Shown here: positions 23,987 through 33,151 of the stretch, one piece after another
Numbering within the stretch: position 1 is the stretch's first letter
Layout: the number at the start of each line of letters is the position of its first letter
From: Saccharofermentans sp.
GTDB lineage: Bacteria; Bacillota; Clostridia; Saccharofermentanales; Saccharofermentanaceae
DNA: 64,000 nucleotides
Direction: 5' to 3'
NCBI GenBank assembly: GCA_016292135.1
Contig: JAEFAZ010000001.1
Coordinates: 310,001 to 374,000, forward strand
Notes under the pieces: model-generated
The model's database searches: none
What the model saw: only the letters and a program-made list of their open reading frames with translations
What the model was told of the DNA's origin: nothing
Made by a program: the position numbers and the translations under genes

Positions 23987-26392
23987 ATGAAAGAAATAAG
24001 AGTGTCAGCGACCCAGTTATCCGAATATGTTTCCCGCTCCGGCGACCTCTCCGGAGGCGGTTATCAGAGCGTGTCCGGCATCGAAGGGACAAGGCTCCAC
24101 AGGAAAGTCTTCGACGATCTTGCCGAAGAATACGGCAACAGTTTCGAATGCGAGCACCGTTTCAAGCATTCCTACGAAGATGTTATGGATGGAGAGTTCA
24201 TGCTGACAGTCTCAGGCCGTGCCGACTGCCTGATCGAAGATGCTGAGGATCTATCTCACATTATCGAGATCAAGTCCTTTAATTCGACCAAGGACAGCTA
24301 TGAAAGACTTGAAAGACCCGAGCACCTTACCCAGCTTAAGCTTTACGGAGCCATGTACCTCTACGATAACGAGGATAAAGAATCTGTAAGGCTGACTTTA
24401 AGATATGTATCGATCACGACACTCATCTCATATGAGAAGAGTTTTGAGATGACCTTTGAGGAAGCCAGGAACTTTTGGGATGAGATATGCTCTCAATATC
24501 TCGTTTTCGCAAGATCGCTTTATCATTACAGGCAGTCTATGCTATCTTCCTGCAAAGAGATCAAGTTCCCTTACGACGGCATAAGATCAGGTCAAAAAGT
24601 CTTCATGGAGAATGTCTTAAGATCGATAAGAGCCAAGGAAGCGCTCTTCGTACAGGCTCCGACCGGTACCGGCAAGACCATTTCGACCCTCTACCCTGCA
24701 GTCAAAGGCCTCGTTACGGGGCTTTATTCCAAGATCTATTATCTTACGGCAAAGATCCAGACCCGTCAGGTTGCAGTCAAAGCCGTAAACGACATGAGGA
24801 GCAAAGGTCTCATCATAAGGTCGATGCTGGTCGCATCAAGAGAGAACATGTGTCCTTTCATGGGCGAATGCGACGCCAAGTTCTGCCCCCTCGCAAAGGA
24901 TTACTATACAAGGCTTAAGCCTGCATTAAACGAGATACTGACTTACGATGACATCAACCCGGACATCGTAAAGGACATAGCTGCCAAACACAGGCTCTGC
25001 CCTCACGAACTGATGTTAAACGCCTTGGAATACTGCAGCATAATCATCGGAGACTATAATCACGTTTTCGATCCGAGATCCAGTATAACCTGTGAATCTC
25101 CGGATGACGTCACAGAAGTCGTTTTGGTCGATGAGTCACATAACATGATCTCAAGATCCAGAGAGATGTTCTCTGCCGAGATATCAACAGAACTGCTCGA
25201 CAGGATGATCGAAGACTTCAAGGGAACCGATTCAGGCACTGAACAGATGTTGAACCAGCTCGCTAACTACTTTAACATCGCAAGAAGATGCTTCGAATCG
25301 GGCCAGTCGGTATTCAGCCAGCTCGAGAAGATCGAAGATAACGATATCCTTTCGTCCGATAACTGGGAAGGAACAAGGATCCCGCCCAGAAAGCTCTATG
25401 CGTCTTTATGGAGAACTATCAAGCGCCTGATGCCTGTTCTCGACAGGATGCCGTCGGGCGAAGCCAGAAAGACCGCGATGGAATTCTTTTTCGAAGCAAG
25501 GTATTTCCTTACGATTCTTGAACAATACTATAACGATGCCTATATTACGACATTGAACATCGAGAACTATCCTTCATCCGAACGGAAAGCCAACATTGTC
25601 ATCAAGCTGGACTGTCTTGACGCAGCCGAGAAGCTGAACGATCAGATACAGGACAAACTTTCGGTAGTATTCTTCTCGGCTACGCTTTCGCCATACGAAT
25701 ACTACAGAAACCTCCTGGTCGGAAAAGATGCAGACTATGTAAGACATATCGATCTGCCGTCTCCTTTCCCTCCCGAAAATCTCGATATCATGATCGACAC
25801 TTCGATAAGCACGACCTTCAAGGACAGAAACTACACGGTCGACGATCTTGCTTCCAGGATAATGTATGAACTGGCACTGAGGACCGGCAATCACATGCTC
25901 TTCTTCCCTTCATTCGATTACATGAACAAGGTCTGCGGCAGGCTGAAGAAGCTTATGGATGAAAAGACTGCGGAAGACGGTATCAAAAGAGAGCTCATCA
26001 TGCAGATACCCGAGATGACGGAGATCGAGAAAAACAGCTTCCTGTCTAACTTTGACAAGCCTTCCGAGGGGCTCCTTCTGGCTGCATGCGTTCTCGGAGG
26101 ACATTTTGCCGAGGGAATCGACCTCGTAGGAGAAAGACTCAAAGGAGTAATAATCGTTGGAGTCGGCATACCGACTGTAACCGGCGAAAGACAGGTGCTC
26201 TGTAATTACTATAACGACAGGTTCGGTGACGGTTACGCTTTCGCCTACCGCTTCCCGGGCTGGGAAAAAGTCCTTCAGGCAGCCGGCCGAGTCATCAGGA
26301 CCGAAGAAGATACCGGCTTTGCATTGCTGATAGATTCGAGACTATCTAAACCCGAGTATGTAATGCTCTATCCCGAGCACTGGAAGGTCTGA
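23987..26392 (+). CDS. PD-(D/E)XK nuclease fused to Fe-S superfamily 2 helicase (DinG/XPD type)
   Basis: An 801-residue protein. The N-terminal domain (1-120) shows a Cas4/RecB-like nuclease signature: an acidic residue in GRADCLIED and the EIK triad near residues 93-95, then a Q-containing helix (HLTQLKLYG). The helicase follows: Walker A APTGTGKT (about 224-231), four cysteines for a 4Fe-4S cluster (C288, C294 and C299 region, and RLCPHE near 337), the DESH Walker B box (about 381) and motif VI QAAGRVIRT (about 764). XPD/DinG helicases move 5' to 3' on DNA. The combined protein is probably a repair or end-processing enzyme. Its stop abuts the recO stop. Confidence 0.9.
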   Translation: MKEIRVSATQLSEYVSRSGDLSGGGYQSVSGIEGTRLHRKVFDDLAEEYGNSFECEHRFKHSYEDVMDGEFMLTVSGRADCLIEDAEDLSHIIEIKSFNSTKDSYERLERPEHLTQLKLYGAMYLYDNEDKESVRLTLRYVSITTLISYEKSFEMTFEEARNFWDEICSQYLVFARSLYHYRQSMLSSCKEIKFPYDGIRSGQKVFMENVLRSIRAKEALFVQAPTGTGKTISTLYPAVKGLVTGLYSKIYYLTAKIQTRQVAVKAVNDMRSKGLIIRSMLVASRENMCPFMGECDAKFCPLAKDYYTRLKPALNEILTYDDINPDIVKDIAAKHRLCPHELMLNALEYCSIIIGDYNHVFDPRSSITCESPDDVTEVVLVDESHNMISRSREMFSAEISTELLDRMIEDFKGTDSGTEQMLNQLANYFNIARRCFESGQSVFSQLEKIEDNDILSSDNWEGTRIPPRKLYASLWRTIKRLMPVLDRMPSGEARKTAMEFFFEARYFLTILEQYYNDAYITTLNIENYPSSERKANIVIKLDCLDAAEKLNDQIQDKLSVVFFSATLSPYEYYRNLLVGKDADYVRHIDLPSPFPPENLDIMIDTSISTTFKDRNYTVDDLASRIMYELALRTGNHMLFFPSFDYMNKVCGRLKKLMDEKTAEDGIKRELIMQIPEMTEIEKNSFLSNFDKPSEGLLLAACVLGGHFAEGIDLVGERLKGVIIVGVGIPTVTGERQVLCNYYNDRFGDGYAFAYRFPGWEKVLQAAGRVIRTEEDTGFALLIDSRLSKPEYVMLYPEHWKV

Positions 26393-27103
26393 TCAGGTCT
26401 TATCGAGCAAATCGAGCGACTTATATTCCTTATCGAACTGAAAGCTCATGTAGGCAGTCGTAAAATCCTTAAGGTCCTTCAAGACCTTGTCTGAAGCTTT
26501 TCCTGTAAAGAGTTTATTTATATCACATGTCGAAAAATGGTTCAACGCGCTCACTTCGCTTCCGGTCAAAGTACCTGTTCCTTCTTCCAAAGCACCGTCC
26601 GAAAGACTGATATCGTAGTTTTTCGAGTTGTCTATGTCCATGTTGTCGTAGATAAGCGTGTGTCCCGCATATGTAAGAAGACGCCAGTTAAATGCCGAAT
26701 AAATAAGAAGATAATCCTCAGGTCTTCTGGCAAGAGCATAGTAAGCGTATACTGCAAGTTCATAGTATTTATGGACATTTTCGAAAGTATCGAAAGAAAG
26801 ATCGATAAGACTGTTGGCTATGTGGGCAGCCGTAAGGAGCGATGTAAGGTGATTTAAGATATCACTGTTGTTCTCTATGATGGAAGCTTCCTTAAGATAA
26901 TAGAAACCGTGAGATACAGTGAGAACAAGATCACAGAGGATATAAGGTATCGTAAAAGCAGCGTTACGGCTTCCCTGCTTGGCGGAGCCTTTGACGCAGA
27001 TCCGGATAAGGCCTCTGTCGGAGGTCAGTACCGTCAGGAGTTTGTCTTTCTCTTTAAAGTCTGACGAAGATAATACTATGCCTTTGCAATTGACAGTGCT
27101 CAT
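26393..27103 (-). CDS. recO: DNA repair protein RecO
   Basis: A 236-residue recombination mediator that helps load RecA on SSB-coated single strands. The N-terminal OB fold matches RecO (GIVLSSSDFKEKDKLLTVLT, then GLIRICVKGSAKQGSRN), followed by the helical domain. The CxxC zinc-finger residues present in many RecO proteins are not visible in the C-terminal half. Position directly after era is the conserved Firmicutes arrangement. It ends against the helicase stop codon with no spacer. Confidence 0.92.
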   Translation of the reverse strand: MSTVNCKGIVLSSSDFKEKDKLLTVLTSDRGLIRICVKGSAKQGSRNAAFTIPYILCDLVLTVSHGFYYLKEASIIENNSDILNHLTSLLTAAHIANSLIDLSFDTFENVHKYYELAVYAYYALARRPEDYLLIYSAFNWRLLTYAGHTLIYDNMDIDNSKNYDISLSDGALEEGTGTLTGSEVSALNHFSTCDINKLFTGKASDKVLKDLKDFTTAYMSFQFDKEYKSLDLLDKT

Positions 27104-27114
27104 CTTGGATCAAG

Positions 27115-28629
27115 TCAGTCTTCTTTATCTTTAGCAAGGCCGAATTCCCTAAGATAGGACTCATTGTTCTTCCACTCTGAACGGACTTTGACAAAGAGTT
27201 CAAGATAGACCTTGCAGCCTAACATCCTCTCTATGTTGATCCTTGCGGAAGTGCCGATCTTCTTGATCATGCGTCCGTTCTTGCCGATTATGATGGATTT
27301 ATGAGAATCCTTGTCGCAGATGACGGAAGCTTCGATAACAACGAGGTCACGTTCGTCAGCATCAGGATCTGCGGCATCGCCTTCGTATCTTTCGTCAAAC
27401 TTCGTAATCTCGACAGCAACGCCGTGAGGGATCTCCTGATTAGTAAAATGCAGCAGCTGTTCCCTGATGAGTTCTGATGCTATCTCCCTTTCAGTCTGAT
27501 CTGTCATATACTGGGAATCGTAAAGCCTCGGGCCCTCAGGAAGATTAGCGGCGATTATCTTTAGCAGCTCTTCTACATTATCACCGGTCTTAGCGGAGAT
27601 CGGGATGATGTCGGCAAAGTCATAGAGCTTTGAATATGCGGCTATAACAGGAAGGATCCCGTTACCGTGGACTTCATCAGACTTGTTGATCGCAAGTATG
27701 ACCTTCTTATTGTTTTCCTTACATCTTGCGATGATCTCTTTCTCAACATTGCCGGGAGTATTAAACCTTCCGTCAGCCATGAGGACAACGACGTCGGCAG
27801 ACGATGCGCTCTTAAAAGACTTGTCGACCATGATCTCACCCATCAGGGATTCAGGCTTATGAACACCGGGAGTATCCACAAATATGATCTGTTCGTCTTC
27901 GGTATTGTAGATCGAGAGGATCCTGGTCCTTGTAGTCTGAGGCTTATGAGAGACTATCGCGACTTTCATGCCGGTAATATAATTGATGAGTGTCGATTTT
28001 CCGGAATTAGGTCTTCCGAGAAGGGCCGCATATCCGCAATGCTTGCAAGGCGTACCGGCAGGAAATTCAGGCATGTCATCGGCAGGAAGAACGCAGCTGT
28101 TAACATATTCTTTCTCTTCATCAGTTGCAAGTCCGATATCGACCATTATCCTCTTCTGAAGATCAGTCATCTTCTTCTCATCCTTTTCGTTCATATGATC
28201 GAAACCTGTAAGATGGAGAAATGAGTGAGTAATAAGGAACATGATCTCTCGAATGTCGGAATGCCCGTATTCCTGAGCCTGGCTGAACGCAACGGGAACA
28301 CAAACGAGAACATCACCGAGGCAAAGTTTCTTATTCCCTTCTTCATCGAACTCAAGATCAACTTCATCACCAATGAGCCTGCCTTCCTTAACCTCCTGGA
28401 AAGGAAACGAAAGAACATCCGTAACCTTATCGATATCTCTTTGCTCAGCGTTGACCTCACGGATCGTATCCTCATCACAGAAAGTGACGGTCATATATGC
28501 ATTTGAAAGATCGAACAGATTATATCTGCCCGAAGAAACTGCATCTTCGAGCTTTACAAGATAAGTTCCCAGTTCTAGGGAAAGGTCATTATTCAGGAAT
28601 TCTTCGACGGATGCTGTTCTGATCTTCAT
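27115..28629 (-). CDS. YbeY-Era fusion: rRNA maturation endonuclease joined to 16S-binding GTPase
   Basis: A 504-residue single frame. Residues 1-170 are YbeY, the metal-dependent RNase of 16S rRNA 3'-end maturation, with its zinc motif H135-x3-H139-x5-H145 (HSFLHLTGFDH). A linker with CKHC (195-198) leads to Era from about 199: G1 GRPNSGKST (205-213), G3 DTPGVHKP (252-259), G4 NKSD, and a C-terminal KH domain ending with KVYLELFVKVRSEWK. Era binds the 3' end of 16S rRNA. In many Firmicutes dgkA and cdd lie between ybeY and era; both are absent here. It overlaps pgpH by 4 bases. Confidence 0.94.
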   Translation of the reverse strand: MKIRTASVEEFLNNDLSLELGTYLVKLEDAVSSGRYNLFDLSNAYMTVTFCDEDTIREVNAEQRDIDKVTDVLSFPFQEVKEGRLIGDEVDLEFDEEGNKKLCLGDVLVCVPVAFSQAQEYGHSDIREIMFLITHSFLHLTGFDHMNEKDEKKMTDLQKRIMVDIGLATDEEKEYVNSCVLPADDMPEFPAGTPCKHCGYAALLGRPNSGKSTLINYITGMKVAIVSHKPQTTRTRILSIYNTEDEQIIFVDTPGVHKPESLMGEIMVDKSFKSASSADVVVLMADGRFNTPGNVEKEIIARCKENNKKVILAINKSDEVHGNGILPVIAAYSKLYDFADIIPISAKTGDNVEELLKIIAANLPEGPRLYDSQYMTDQTEREIASELIREQLLHFTNQEIPHGVAVEITKFDERYEGDAADPDADERDLVVIEASVICDKDSHKSIIIGKNGRMIKKIGTSARINIERMLGCKVYLELFVKVRSEWKNNESYLREFGLAKDKED

Positions 28630-30683
28630 TTGGGATACTGAATCCTTTCGTGCATTGCGCCGGCATAGACCTGGCGGAATGCGATGATTATCTTTTCTAT
28701 GTCATCGAAAGACAGACCGGAATTAATAAGCTGATCCTGATCTATCTTTCCTCTGACGAGGTCTCTTATCACTTCTTCGCACTTATTGATATCATCGATC
28801 TTCATAGACCTGATAGCTGCCTCACAGGTATCTGCGAGCATGATCACGCCGGACTCCTTGGAGGAAGGCACGTGACCTTTATATCTGAAGTTTTCGACAG
28901 AGGGCATCTCCAAACCGTTAGCCTTTGCTTCATCACAGGCCTTCCTGTAAAAATATGCCGGATAAGTAGTACCGTGATGTTCATCGATTATCTTGATGAT
29001 AGCCTCAGGCAGCCTGTACTTGCGGGCAAGCTTTATGCCGGACTCGGGATGGCCCGTGATGATCCTGACGCTCTCCATAACGGAGATCGAATCATGAGGA
29101 TTGGACATATCAGTCTGGTTCTCTGTGAAATATGTGGGATCTTCAAGCTTTCCGATATCGTGATAATAGCATGCAACTTTACAGAGCAGGGAATCTGCGC
29201 CTATAGCATCAGCTGCGGCATCGGCAAGATTAGATACCATGATGGAATGCTGATAAGTGCCTGACGCCTCAAAGAAAAGGCGCTTGAGCAGAGGATGCCC
29301 GGGCTGGGACAATTCGATAAGCCTTACAGGCGAAGCTGAATTACTTATGAGCTCATATATAGGCGTAAGACCGATCGCAAGAACGAGAGAGAATATCGAA
29401 CTGATAGATACATAGATAATGCTGTTGATATATTCTGCTCTGGTCGAACCCTGGAAGAAATTGAAGATCAGCGAACCGCTCAAGGAGATCAGGAAAGGAA
29501 CGATGATGATCATCGCAGACGATGAAGCCCTGTCCCTCCTTCCTGCTATCGTTGAACATGCGAGGATCGTAATACCCATAACAAAGAGAAGTTCGATATC
29601 GAAATTATAGATGGGCCATACGATGAACATGTTCATATATGACAGGATGATACTTTCGGAAACGCCGAGATATGTGGCGCATATGACCGTAAAGAACAAA
29701 ACAAACGCCAGAAGGCCCGAGAACTGCGAAGCATAGAATGCAGCAGCAACAGGAATAACGAATGTGATGTTAAGAAGGATATCGATCTTAAGTTCCCTTT
29801 GCTTTTTCTTGCCGAAGGATCTTGTGAAGAGGAATCCGACCAAAGCGATGATCATCGTATAAAGCAAGGCTCTTAAGAAGATGATAAGGTCAAACGAGGA
29901 ATCACGGATGAGCTCGAGATTGACCATCATGCTGTATGCGTGCTCCGTAACGACATCACCCGAAGACAAGATCTTGGTTCCCTTTTCGACAACGACGGGA
30001 TTTGCGAGGACATCAGCATATGCGATGTCTGCGGCTTCGTTGGTAGCAGTCGAATCAAAGATACTGTTGGGCTGCAATATGACCTTGAGTATGTTCTTAA
30101 AGGATTCTGCGTAAGTACTGTAGAAAGGATTTGCTTCCTTAAAAGTTTCGATCTGGTCTTCGATGACCTTGTTGATCTCGGATTCGTCAACATCATCGAT
30201 CATAATTACCTCAACGATCGATATTCCCTTGTCACGCATATAACTGTATGTGGAATCGGACATGTTAAGGTATACGGAAAGATCGGCTCCGGCGAGTTCA
30301 ACGCCCAGGGAATTCTTGATATTGTTCTTGAGATTGGTTATATCGGCAGCTGTTGATACCTGAGTGCCCTTCTGTTCCCGGATCTGGGATGTAAGATCGA
30401 AAAATGTCGTTGTATCTTTAATATTCTTATCGGAGATATCAGATGACCTGACGAAGATGGACGGTACGGAATTGCGCGCGAGAACAGCCTGGTGTTCAGT
30501 CTCATAGGAATCCGTAAAGGTCTTCGATGCATAAATATCAGTCTCAGCAACGGATCCGACCGAATAGTTATAGCTTTCAGGCAATGATCCCAGGAAAAGG
30601 AAAACAACGCATAAAGCCATGTTGGTCAGATAGATGATGATCTTGAGCATCTTGTTCAATGCAGGTCTGTTGTTCATGTTCAT
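28626..30683 (-). CDS. pgpH: PgpH-type 7TM HD phosphohydrolase (cyclic di-AMP phosphodiesterase)
   Basis: A 685-residue membrane enzyme. An N-terminal helix and long extracytoplasmic domain (about 35-260) are followed by seven transmembrane helices (about 265-430) and a cytoplasmic HD domain. The HD residues are in CYYHDIGKLEDP near residue 505, with further histidines in HSIMVSNL and DEHHGTT. PgpH proteins hydrolyse cyclic di-AMP to pApA. Its position after phoH and before ybeY is the classical order, and both junctions overlap by 4 bases. Confidence 0.93.
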   Translation of the reverse strand: MNMNNRPALNKMLKIIIYLTNMALCVVFLFLGSLPESYNYSVGSVAETDIYASKTFTDSYETEHQAVLARNSVPSIFVRSSDISDKNIKDTTTFFDLTSQIREQKGTQVSTAADITNLKNNIKNSLGVELAGADLSVYLNMSDSTYSYMRDKGISIVEVIMIDDVDESEINKVIEDQIETFKEANPFYSTYAESFKNILKVILQPNSIFDSTATNEAADIAYADVLANPVVVEKGTKILSSGDVVTEHAYSMMVNLELIRDSSFDLIIFLRALLYTMIIALVGFLFTRSFGKKKQRELKIDILLNITFVIPVAAAFYASQFSGLLAFVLFFTVICATYLGVSESIILSYMNMFIVWPIYNFDIELLFVMGITILACSTIAGRRDRASSSAMIIIVPFLISLSGSLIFNFFQGSTRAEYINSIIYVSISSIFSLVLAIGLTPIYELISNSASPVRLIELSQPGHPLLKRLFFEASGTYQHSIMVSNLADAAADAIGADSLLCKVACYYHDIGKLEDPTYFTENQTDMSNPHDSISVMESVRIITGHPESGIKLARKYRLPEAIIKIIDEHHGTTYPAYFYRKACDEAKANGLEMPSVENFRYKGHVPSSKESGVIMLADTCEAAIRSMKIDDINKCEEVIRDLVRGKIDQDQLINSGLSFDDIEKIIIAFRQVYAGAMHERIQYPK

Positions 30684-31621
30684 TCCCTCTTTGAATTGTC
30701 TCTGTCGTAGGCTTCAACGATCTTCTTGACCAGACTGTTGCGGACGATGTCAGAGTTATCCATCTCAACTATCGCGATATCTTCGACTCCTCTTAATATC
30801 CTGATAGCTTCCCTTAAACCGGAAATCCCTCCCTTGGGAAGATCGACCTGGGTGAAATCACCGGCAACACAGGCTTTACAATTGATGCCGAGCCTGGTCA
30901 GGAACATCTTCATCTGTTCGGGAGTAGTATTCTGAGCCTCATCGAGAAGAACGAAAGAATCGTCGAGATTTCTTCCTCTCATGAAAGCAAGAGGAGAAAC
31001 TTCGATTATCCCCTTCTCATAATATCTGTCAAAGCCTTCCCTGCCGAGAAGGATCTGAAGAGCATCGTAGATAGGTCTCATGTAAGGATCTACCTTTTCT
31101 TCGATATCGCCGGGAAGGAATCCCAATCTTTCGCCTGCTTCGATCGCAGGTCTTGTAAGGATGATCCTTGAAACCTGTCTGGATTTAAGAGCTTTCACAG
31201 CGCAGGCAACACCCAGAAAAGTCTTACCGCAGCCTGCGGGGCCAGAAGCCAACACAAGAGGATACCTGTCGAGAGCATCGATATAGAATCTCTGGCCCAA
31301 AGTCCTGGCCGTGATCCTGTTGCCTGTCGGAGTGATGTAGAAGACATCGTCTTTTACGTTCATGAATTCTTCAATCTTGCCCTGTCTTGCGAGCGCAACA
31401 AGATAATCGACCATAAAAGGACTTAATTCCTCACTCTCTGCAGAAGAAAGCAAGGCTGATATAACTGTCTTGGAACGGTGAATGTCAAGCGAAGATCCGC
31501 CGGACAGCATGATCGTATCGCCATCCGTATCAGCTGAGATCTTAAAGGCATCAGCTATCTTCGATAAATATCCGGCTATGCTGACGGCGCCGGCGCCGGT
31601 GCATGTGATAGTCTCTGTCAC
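30680..31621 (-). CDS. phoH: PhoH-family ATPase
   Basis: About 313 residues. An N-terminal region is followed by a P-loop ATPase with Walker A GPAGCGKTF (near residue 127) and Walker B SFVLLDEAQN, the PhoH signature; FLTRLGINCKACVAGDFTQVDL follows. PhoH is a predicted RNA-associated ATPase or helicase, and its conserved linkage to ybeY suggests work in RNA metabolism. The frame opens with TTG at 31636, but the GTG at 31621 has GGGG seven bases upstream and fits better. No ATG start is available nearby. Confidence 0.9.
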   Translation of the reverse strand: MTETITCTGAGAVSIAGYLSKIADAFKISADTDGDTIMLSGGSSLDIHRSKTVISALLSSAESEELSPFMVDYLVALARQGKIEEFMNVKDDVFYITPTGNRITARTLGQRFYIDALDRYPLVLASGPAGCGKTFLGVACAVKALKSRQVSRIILTRPAIEAGERLGFLPGDIEEKVDPYMRPIYDALQILLGREGFDRYYEKGIIEVSPLAFMRGRNLDDSFVLLDEAQNTTPEQMKMFLTRLGINCKACVAGDFTQVDLPKGGISGLREAIRILRGVEDIAIVEMDNSDIVRNSLVKKIVEAYDRDNSKRE

Positions 31622-31691
31622 TCGATAACCCCGCAAATGAATTACTTCATTAATTATAATATAAAAAGCGAAATAACAATAGAAAGGTTGA

Positions 31692-32606
31692 TCAAAGCGG
31701 TGTCAACTTTTCGAGAAGATCACTGTAATATGAAGGAAGATCGCAGGAAAACCTCATGAGTTCTCCCGTTGACGGGTGTATGAACTCGATGGATTCGCTG
31801 TGGAGAGCTTGTCCTGCCAGGCCGAATCTGTTCTTCCTCGACCCGTATACAGGATCGCCGGCTACAGGATGACCGATATAATTCATATGGACTCTGATCT
31901 GATGAGTCCTTCCCGTCTCAAGCTTCAGTCTGAGATCCGTTGCTTCAGCATATCTGCCAAGCACCTGGAAATGTGTAACTGAAGGTTTTCCGTCTGCCTT
32001 AACTGTCATCTTTCTGCGGTCATTGGCAGATCTTGCGATCGGAGCATCGACGGTTCCGCTGTCAGGACCTACGACGCCTGCAACGATGGCTCTATATTCC
32101 CTGACAACCTCATGCCTGGTCATCATGTCGGCTATGGCAAGATGCGTATCGTTATTCTTTACGACCAGCATCAGACCTGATGTATCCTTATCGATACGGT
32201 GAACGATACCGGGACGGATGACTCCGTTGATATCCGAAAGGTTATCTCCGCAATGAGCAATGAGCGCATTTACAAGAGTCATGTCCTTATGCCCTGCGCC
32301 GGGATGCACTACGAGCCCCTGAGGCTTATTTAAGACTATAAGGTCATTATCTTCATAAACGATATCGAGGGGTATATCCTGCGCTTCATTGTCGGTCTGG
32401 ACAGGATCGGGGATATCGACTCTTACCTTCATTCCCGGGACCAGCTTTATCCCGGACTTAAAGGCTTTTTCCCCGTCAATGGTAACATTGCCGGAATCGA
32501 TAAGGTTCTTGTAGTAGGAACGCGAATACGTGTCATCCTGAAGGCTGATATAAAGATCCAGCCTTACATCCCTGTATTCTTCCGGAACAACATAATCCTT
32601 GATCAT
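31692..32606 (-). CDS. RluD-family 23S rRNA pseudouridine synthase
   Basis: A 304-residue RNA-modifying enzyme that isomerises uridine to pseudouridine. An N-terminal S4 RNA-binding domain is followed by the catalytic motif GIVHRIDKDTSGLMLV with the catalytic aspartate near residue 139, then RTHQIRVHMNYIGHPVAGD. This is the usual RluD-like protein encoded after lspA in Firmicutes (as ylyB in Bacillus). It overlaps lspA by 4 bases. The exact target uridines cannot be read from the sequence. Confidence 0.94.
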   Translation of the reverse strand: MIKDYVVPEEYRDVRLDLYISLQDDTYSRSYYKNLIDSGNVTIDGEKAFKSGIKLVPGMKVRVDIPDPVQTDNEAQDIPLDIVYEDNDLIVLNKPQGLVVHPGAGHKDMTLVNALIAHCGDNLSDINGVIRPGIVHRIDKDTSGLMLVVKNNDTHLAIADMMTRHEVVREYRAIVAGVVGPDSGTVDAPIARSANDRRKMTVKADGKPSVTHFQVLGRYAEATDLRLKLETGRTHQIRVHMNYIGHPVAGDPVYGSRKNRFGLAGQALHSESIEFIHPSTGELMRFSCDLPSYYSDLLEKLTPL

Positions 32607-33139
32607 TCTTTTTTCTTCCTGATCGAATTAATATAAGCGTCAAAATATTTATTCGCGAAAACGCCTGCCGAGATAATGATTATCGTACCGCAGACGGCGC
32701 AGATATCAGCAAAATTAAATATCGGAAAAGTGTAACTGCCGAAATCGAATCTTAAGAAATCGATGACATGGCCGAGCCTTATCCTGTCGATGAGGTTGCC
32801 GAAAGCGCCTGCGGACAGAAGCGACAACGCAAAACTGATAACCTTAAATCCGTTGCCGGCCGTATAGATCATGAGAACAAACAGTGCGATACCCATAATT
32901 ACGGAGAAAGCCGTAAGTACATATATTCCCCAAGCCTTATCAGCAAGGAAGCTGAACGCGCTTCCCTTGTTCACCACATGATAAAGCGAGAAAAATCCGG
33001 GTATGACATCGATCTTCTGCCCAAGATCGAGATTAGCCGTTATCAGATATTTGCTTATGATATCGATGATTATCAACACAGCGACTACAGCCACCCATAT
33101 AACAGCCATCAATGATTTCTTTTTCATCGTCTTATCCAT
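32603..33139 (-). CDS. lspA: Lipoprotein signal peptidase (signal peptidase II)
   Basis: A 178-residue integral membrane aspartyl protease that removes signal peptides from prolipoproteins. Four transmembrane helices are evident. Catalytic aspartates lie in GNLIDRIRLGHVIDF and FNFADICAVCG, and NKGSAFSF is the first conserved motif. Several substrates are encoded here (the lipobox proteins near 36, 50 and 54 kb). It overlaps the pseudouridine synthase by 4 bases. Confidence 0.95.
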   Translation of the reverse strand: MDKTMKKKSLMAVIWVAVVAVLIIIDIISKYLITANLDLGQKIDVIPGFFSLYHVVNKGSAFSFLADKAWGIYVLTAFSVIMGIALFVLMIYTAGNGFKVISFALSLLSAGAFGNLIDRIRLGHVIDFLRFDFGSYTFPIFNFADICAVCGTIIIISAGVFANKYFDAYINSIRKKKE

Positions 33140-33151
33140 TTCCTGTCTCCC

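Noticed and set aside
23987..26392. A defence island around the nuclease-helicase
   Set aside because: Its neighbours are tRNA, recO and housekeeping genes; no restriction, toxin or cas genes are seen, so I treat it as a repair enzyme.
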